From Zhihengliuella sp. (GTDB taxonomy: Bacteria; Actinomycetota; Actinomycetes; Actinomycetales; Micrococcaceae), in contig NZ_JAPSJL010000005.1 in assembly GCF_031178195.1 (NCBI RefSeq), positions 1 through 64,000 of the forward strand: a stretch of 64,000 nucleotides of DNA, in the 5' to 3' direction. Both the position numbers and the translations under genes were made by a program. Position 1 is the first letter of the stretch. Every line of letters starts with the position of its first letter. A model generated the notes under the pieces. That model saw only the letters and a list, made by a program, of their open reading frames with translations. It was not told the origin of the DNA and searched no databases. Positions 59,625 to 64,000 of the stretch are shown here, piece after piece.

Positions 59625-60986
59625 ATGGGCGAGCAGACCGGACACGCTGCCTTCCACCTCAAGAACGTCCCCCATGGAGCGAGCGGCAACCGCGCCGACA
59701 GGCGCGCCATCCTCCACGAGTCGATGCGGCACCTGGACGCGAAGGACGTCAAGCGTCACGCAGCGAGGAACCCCTCCATCGTGCCCGCCAAGGCGCGTTT
59801 GAACGCTGCCTTCGTCAACGACGGCGCTGGCGGGTTCCGCGCCCCGAAGAGCATCAAGGAGGTCCTTGACTACGGCGATGCCCGAGCGAAGCGGGTACGC
59901 CGGAAGATCAACGAGAAGCAGGTGGCGACGAACCTCTTCGTGGTCCACCTCCCGAAGACGATGTGCGTGGAGATCCGCGACTACTACCCGAGGCTGAACG
60001 CCGACGGGTCCGAGCGCCTGGATCCGGTCACGGGCCAGCCGATGTCCAGGTCGCGCTGGGTCGCACGGGATCACGACGAGGCCATGCGCTACTTCAACGA
60101 CGCGGTCGACCGCCTAAGTGGTCACGTCGTCCCAGGCGGTCCGGAAGCGATCCACGGCTGGGCGACGAACTTCGACGAGTCGACGCCTCACATCCAGATC
60201 ATGGCCGACCCGTTCGCGCCGGACCCCAAGGCTCCCGAGGATCGACCCAATGCGCTGCGGACGGAGCACAACCAGGCGTATGGCTCTCACCGAGAAGTGA
60301 CGGACGACCGCGGCCGCCAGATCAGCGGACCGGCGAAGATGCGGGATCATCAGGCTGGTTTCCGGCAGCACATGGTCGCGCTCGGCTGGCCCGTGCAGGA
60401 GGAGGTCTCCGAGCGGCACGGCAAGGAGCTGTCGAAGCCCGAGTTCGAGGCGGCGATGGACGCCGCCGCCGAGGCGAAGGCCGCACTGGAGGGCGCTCGG
60501 TCCCGGGCGGAGGTCAACAGCGCGAAGGTCGCGGAGTTCAACGAGAAGGTGGCCGAGATCCGAAGCGAGTTCGACGCGCGCTCCGCCGAGCTCGACGAGC
60601 GAGAGGCGGCGCTGCCGCGGATGCGCCGGCGCATCATCGAGGAGACGCGGGACGAAGTGCGCACGGAGTGCTACGAGGCCGAGCGGGCCGCGGCGAAGCT
60701 GCGCGCCGATGAGGCGCTCAAGACCTACCTCGAGCGGCTCCGGGCCCAGCCGGTCCCCCGCCTCGTCGAGGAGTACCTCGACCGGACGGATCCGAGCGGG
60801 CGCTCCTACCGTCGCAGCTTCGAGCGCTTCGTCGATCAGCGCCTGGCGCAGTTCGAGGCGGAGCATGGCGTGACCGGTGACCTCGAGCTCGAGCCCGGCG
60901 ACAGGGAGCGGTTCGTCGAAGACGGCGGGGAGCGCCTCGGTGCCGAAGTCACGCAGTTGCATCGAGAGCGCGGGTACGGCGAATGA
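59625..60986 (+). CDS. MobV-like (Pre/Mob) relaxase
   Basis: A 453-aa protein. The N-terminal ~240 residues contain AFHLKNVPHGASGNRADRR (motif I-like), a DHDEAMRYFNDAVDRL helix and HGWATNFDESTPHIQIMADP, the His-hydrophobe-Asp-Glu-x-x-Pro-His motif of MobV relaxases with metal His. Residues 285-390 are a charged coiled coil (Ala/Glu/Arg-rich), and the tail is helical. It would nick the adjacent oriT and lead the DNA strand into the transfer channel. The GGAAT-rich sequence just upstream has no strong Shine-Dalgarno. Tyrosine versus Asn/His nucleophile is not decided. Confidence 0.78.
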   Translation: MGEQTGHAAFHLKNVPHGASGNRADRRAILHESMRHLDAKDVKRHAARNPSIVPAKARLNAAFVNDGAGGFRAPKSIKEVLDYGDARAKRVRRKINEKQVATNLFVVHLPKTMCVEIRDYYPRLNADGSERLDPVTGQPMSRSRWVARDHDEAMRYFNDAVDRLSGHVVPGGPEAIHGWATNFDESTPHIQIMADPFAPDPKAPEDRPNALRTEHNQAYGSHREVTDDRGRQISGPAKMRDHQAGFRQHMVALGWPVQEEVSERHGKELSKPEFEAAMDAAAEAKAALEGARSRAEVNSAKVAEFNEKVAEIRSEFDARSAELDEREAALPRMRRRIIEETRDEVRTECYEAERAAAKLRADEALKTYLERLRAQPVPRLVEEYLDRTDPSGRSYRRSFERFVDQRLAQFEAEHGVTGDLELEPGDRERFVEDGGERLGAEVTQLHRERGYGE

Positions 60987-61214
60987 GCTGAACTATTTTT
61001 CTTCCTGGTATCCGAGCCAGAACGTGCCGTTGTGGCCGTTGCAGCCTGGAACAGCGGTCAACGCCCAAGTACAATTGAACACACGAAGGGCGACCCTCCG
61101 TGGGGTAGTCCGCCGGACGATGAGCTTCTCTGAGATCCCCTCCTGTCGAGGAAGGGAGCCGCTCTCGTCGAAGCGTCTTGGCGTAATAGCCTGCGCTACC
61201 AGGTAACGCCGGGC
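60987..61214 (+). promoter_or_regulatory. Intergenic promoter region ahead of the transfer genes
   Basis: About 230 bp with mixed composition. TACAAT at 61069-61074 with TGGAAC 17 bp upstream is a plausible promoter for the downstream transfer operon. No gene is supported. Confidence 0.4.
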
Positions 61215-61241
61215 CTGGACTTGATGATCATCCAAGTCCAG
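61215..61241 (+). promoter_or_regulatory. Palindrome overlapping the ribosome-binding site of the HTH gene
   Basis: CTGGACTTG (61215-61223) and CAAGTCCAG (61233-61241) flank ATGATCATC, itself nearly palindromic, and the right arm runs into GGAG (61241-61244), the Shine-Dalgarno of the gene at 61252. Candidate operator for autoregulation by that HTH protein or an RNA hairpin masking the ribosome-binding site. Confidence 0.6.
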
Positions 61242-61251
61242 GAGACCGGCT

Positions 61252-61503
61252 TTGACCTTCACGACGACCATTCGCGAGAAAATTCGCGCCGACGCCCGCC
61301 ACGAGGGCCGCGACTTCACTAACTCCGCTTCCGCTGCTGACTATCTCGGCGTTACCGACGGCACCTTGCGCAAGTGGCGCATGCGCCGATACGGCCCCCG
61401 TTTCCAGAAGATCGGCGGCGAGGTCCGCTACTACCTCTCCGATCTCGACGCATGGTTGGACGCACAGTTCGTCGACTCGTCCGACGGCGGTGAGGCGCGA
61501 TGA
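61252..61503 (+). CDS. Small MerR/AlpA-type HTH DNA-binding protein
   Basis: An 83-aa protein with a HTH_17-type domain (NSASAADYLGVTDGTLRKWR, MRRYGPRFQKIGGEVRYYLS, then DLDAWLDAQ). The TTG start at 61252 has GGAG 7 nt upstream. Its stop overlaps the ATG of the large membrane protein by 4 nt, so it heads the transfer operon and may regulate it through the palindrome at 61215-61241. Confidence 0.82.
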   Translation: MTFTTTIREKIRADARHEGRDFTNSASAADYLGVTDGTLRKWRMRRYGPRFQKIGGEVRYYLSDLDAWLDAQFVDSSDGGEAR

Positions 61504-64000
61504 ACGCCGCGATCACTGCCGGCGGCCGCTTCGCCCCACTGCGCCTGCTCGGCGTCGCGCTGCTCGCCGCGCTCATCGTGCCGCTGCTCATGACGTCCTT
61601 CGCGCCGGCGGCTCACGCGGACGGAGAGGACGAGCGCGCCAACTACTCCCTTTACCAGCTCGCCTCGAACGCCTCGACCTACTTCGGGGAGAAGAACTCG
61701 CCCGACGGCGGCGACGGCCTGCACGAGGACTGGAACGCGATCACGCGCAGTCCCGCCACGGGCGGCGACATGCTCGGCTACGCCGACCCGGATTTCAGCA
61801 TGGGCGACGTGATCGGGTGGCTCTTCGCCGAGGCCACGGGCTCGACGCAGACGATCACGTACGACACCCTCAGGACGTCCAGCGGCGAGGACGGGAACGC
61901 GTACGCGGGCATGCTCGACTACGCCCACTTCGGCGCGGCGAACGCGGACCTCGGCCTGGACACCATGTCCTCGGGCATCGGCGGGCAGATCATGTCCATG
62001 ATCGGCGGGTCCGTCATCTGGGTCCTCTACCTCCTGGCCCTCGCCGTGGGCACCGTCTTCTACGTGATCATCCAGCTGCTCAAGGCGATCAACCCCTTCA
62101 TGTGGTTCTACCAGGCGGTCGCCGGGGTGGCGGACGCGAGCGGCAGCACCGACAGCGCGCACCAGCAGGAGCTGGCCGACGGCATGACCGGCGACGACGC
62201 CGGAGGCGGGGCCCTGGCGGGCCTGCAGCACTGGATCTCGAGCTGGTACGGACTGCTGCAGTCCATCGCTTGGGAGGCGCTGGTCCCGCTGTTCATCGGC
62301 TTCCTGCTCATCGGCCTGGTCCTGTTCAAGAAGATGGACCGCGGCTCGGCGATCAAGAAGCTGATCGTCCGCATCGTCTTCATCGGCGTGGGCCTGCCGC
62401 TGCTGGGCTCGATGTACACCGGCGTCCTCGACAAGTTCGACGACTCGCTGCTCGGACAGCACTCGGGTCCGACCCGCGTGGTCCTCTCCACCTACGTGGA
62501 CTTCGAGGCCTGGATGATGAACGACCGCCTCTCCGTGCCCGACCAGGCGACGATCTCCTGGGAGGACGGCCAGGCGGGATCCGAGTCCTTGATGTCGGTC
62601 CGCAACTCCGCACTGGCGATCAATGCCCAGGCGAACAGCGACTTCGGCGGAATCTCGGTCGGCACGAAGACGAGCGACGCCGAGGCCGCGTGGCGCGCAG
62701 GCACCGTCGACGTCGGCGGCTCGGCGGGAGACGACGTCGAGGCAGTTTTCTCTACCTTCGGGATCCTGAACAAGTACATCTCTGGCCAGATCACCTCGGC
62801 GTCGGACTTCGAGTCGGGCATCAAGAGCGCGATCACGGACCTGGACGTCGCCGACGGCGAGAAGAAGGAGTGGTTCGTCGACGACCGCAGCTACGGCGAC
62901 GTGAAGGAGTTCGGCGAGCAGGACGGCCCCGCGCCGAGTGAGCACCCCGTCCTCGCGACCGCGGGCACGGAAGGCCTGGCCTCGTCGAACCCTGGCGGGA
63001 GCTCGACGACGTTCACGACCCCAGGCAGCAAGCAGGACTGCGGGTTCAGCGTCATGGACGCGGACGGGAACCTCGCCTCGTGCAATCTGTCGGCTCTCTC
63101 GGCCTACAACTACCTGAACACCGGGTTCGGACCCGACTCGCTGACGATGTACAGCTCGAACAACGTCACCAGCGGCCTGACCCGCGAGGACCACATGGCC
63201 GTGAGCCAGGTCGGAACCGGCCCGGCGAAGTTCATGTACTGGCACAACGCCGTGACGGTCCTGGGGTGCATCGTGCTGCTCGGCTTCTGGTACGCCATCG
63301 GGATGCTGGCTGGAGCGGTCAAGCGCACCTTCAGCCTCGTGGCTGCGATCCCGTTCGCCACGCTCGGAGCCCTCTCCGCCATCGCGAAGGTGGTGGTCTA
63401 TTCGACCGCGCTGATCCTCGAGGTCATCGTCACGCTGTTCGTCTACCAGTTCGTCTCGGAGCTGCTGATCTCCATCCCGGACATCATCGCCGGACCCGTC
63501 TCGAGCATGGTGGAGCCCGGCGGCCTGTTCGGCAGCCCGGTGCTCGGAGGGATCATCGTCGTGCTCCTGACCATCGTCTCTTCGCTGCTGGTCATGGGCG
63601 TGACCTTCGCCCTCCTGCGGGTGCGCAAGGTCGTGCTGCAGGCGATGGACGAGGTGTTCACCAAGCTCGCGGACAAGTTCCTCGAGACGGGAACCCCGTC
63701 CAAGGCGGACAAGGCTGGATCGATGCCGTCGCCGGCGCAGGCGCTGGGCACCGGTGCCGGAGCTGCGGCCGGGCAGAAGCTCGCATCGGGCATCGGTGGC
63801 AAGGTCGGCGGCGGTTCGAAGGGCCCGAAGCCCACGGGGCAGCCGACGGGCAAGAACCAGTCGACGAACGCGGGCGGCCTCAACGGCCAGCGGGGCCTCC
63901 CGCCTGCCGGACAGAAGCTCGCGATCGGTCCCGGCGGCGGCGACTCCAGCCAGGCTGGCGAAGGCCCTCGCGGCGGTGACCAGGGTGGTCGCGCGATCGA
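61500..64000 (+). CDS. TrbL/VirB6-like conjugal-transfer membrane protein (3' partial)
   Basis: A frame open from ATG 61500 to the window end (at least 833 codons). A signal peptide (RLLGVALLAALIVPLLMTSF, then APAAHA) is followed by a soluble domain to about 165, TM helices near 170-205 (MSMIGGSVIWVLYLLALAVG), 255-280 and 290-310, a large extracytoplasmic region (about 315-575), TM helices near 580-600, 610-635 and 640-665 and 680-710, and a Gly/Pro/Gln-rich cytoplasmic tail. This is the organisation of TrbL/VirB6-type channel proteins of actinobacterial conjugation systems. It overlaps the HTH gene (ATGA). The C-terminus is cut by the window edge. Confidence 0.78.
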   Translation, partial: MNAAITAGGRFAPLRLLGVALLAALIVPLLMTSFAPAAHADGEDERANYSLYQLASNASTYFGEKNSPDGGDGLHEDWNAITRSPATGGDMLGYADPDFSMGDVIGWLFAEATGSTQTITYDTLRTSSGEDGNAYAGMLDYAHFGAANADLGLDTMSSGIGGQIMSMIGGSVIWVLYLLALAVGTVFYVIIQLLKAINPFMWFYQAVAGVADASGSTDSAHQQELADGMTGDDAGGGALAGLQHWISSWYGLLQSIAWEALVPLFIGFLLIGLVLFKKMDRGSAIKKLIVRIVFIGVGLPLLGSMYTGVLDKFDDSLLGQHSGPTRVVLSTYVDFEAWMMNDRLSVPDQATISWEDGQAGSESLMSVRNSALAINAQANSDFGGISVGTKTSDAEAAWRAGTVDVGGSAGDDVEAVFSTFGILNKYISGQITSASDFESGIKSAITDLDVADGEKKEWFVDDRSYGDVKEFGEQDGPAPSEHPVLATAGTEGLASSNPGGSSTTFTTPGSKQDCGFSVMDADGNLASCNLSALSAYNYLNTGFGPDSLTMYSSNNVTSGLTREDHMAVSQVGTGPAKFMYWHNAVTVLGCIVLLGFWYAIGMLAGAVKRTFSLVAAIPFATLGALSAIAKVVVYSTALILEVIVTLFVYQFVSELLISIPDIIAGPVSSMVEPGGLFGSPVLGGIIVVLLTIVSSLLVMGVTFALLRVRKVVLQAMDEVFTKLADKFLETGTPSKADKAGSMPSPAQALGTGAGAAAGQKLASGIGGKVGGGSKGPKPTGQPTGKNQSTNAGGLNGQRGLPPAGQKLAIGPGGGDSSQAGEGPRGGDQGGRAI

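Overview
The window reads as a high-GC actinobacterial chromosome, most likely a member of the Micrococcales (Micrococcaceae-like). The supporting evidence is a DAP-type lysine/peptidoglycan pathway (dapE, dapD, dapC), a 7-iron FdxA next to dapC, an LAxTG-type sortase signal, TypA, and many start codons lying 6-7 nt downstream of a TAnnnT-like -10 hexamer with no Shine-Dalgarno, the signature of leaderless mRNAs. Genus and species are not decided by what I can see.

Region 1 (1-28,430) is ordinary, densely packed core genome. It holds the end of a repeat-rich wall-anchored protein, dapE/dapD divergent from one promoter region, a secreted lysozyme-fold protein, citrate synthase, dapC-fdxA, a small SH3-like protein, a HTH regulator, typA, an oligopeptide ABC transporter (oppA - hairpin - oppB-oppC-fused oppDF), a uracil/thymine-mismatch glycosylase, an MscS-type TM-repeat protein, a quinone-oxidoreductase-like MDR, a formate/nitrite-type channel, gltS, and a two-gene SDR/flavin-monooxygenase operon preceded by a clear TPP riboswitch. 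An ABC-F ATPase (frameshifted), a DUF421 membrane protein and an ArfB-like rescue factor follow.

Region 2 (28,430-45,160) is flexible metabolic and stress content. It includes a membrane-anchored REC-domain protein, a CGNR regulator divergent from a luciferase-like oxidoreductase plus isochorismatase-like hydrolase, a DHA2 efflux pump with an AhpD-like protein behind a CsoR-like palindrome, a squalene-cyclase-fold protein, hydrolases, an AlkD-like protein, a methyltransferase, MerR and HxlR regulators, PhzF, an EamA permease, and an FAD amine oxidoreductase with an arginase-family protein.

Region 3 (45,160-54,520) is a defence/decay island. It has a broken transglutaminase-like gene, a broken NTF2-type immunity gene carrying two in-frame TAG codons, a frameshifted small gene, fragments, a 383-aa orphan protein, a 648-aa protein with a HEPN-like RxxxxH motif, a GNAT, an Abi_2-type HEPN protein fused to an Xre/MbcA-like antitoxin C-terminus with a translationally coupled 54-aa ORF, and a frameshifted XRE regulator.

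Region 4 (54,650-64,000) is the replication and mobilisation end of an integrated plasmid-like or conjugative element. It has a cluster of TGAGGCAG repeats (candidate origin), an XRE repressor, an excisionase-like HTH protein, a frameshifted P4/D5-type primase-helicase, small element proteins, a large nested hairpin that is a good oriT candidate, a MobV-like relaxase, and a HTH gene behind a palindrome. The HTH gene overlaps a large TrbL/VirB6-like membrane protein that runs off the window and is not closed by a stop.

Several genes (ABC-F, XRE, primase, the gene after it, one small ORF) are each broken by a single-base indel. Some of these may be sequencing errors, so pseudogene calls of that kind should be treated with reserve.
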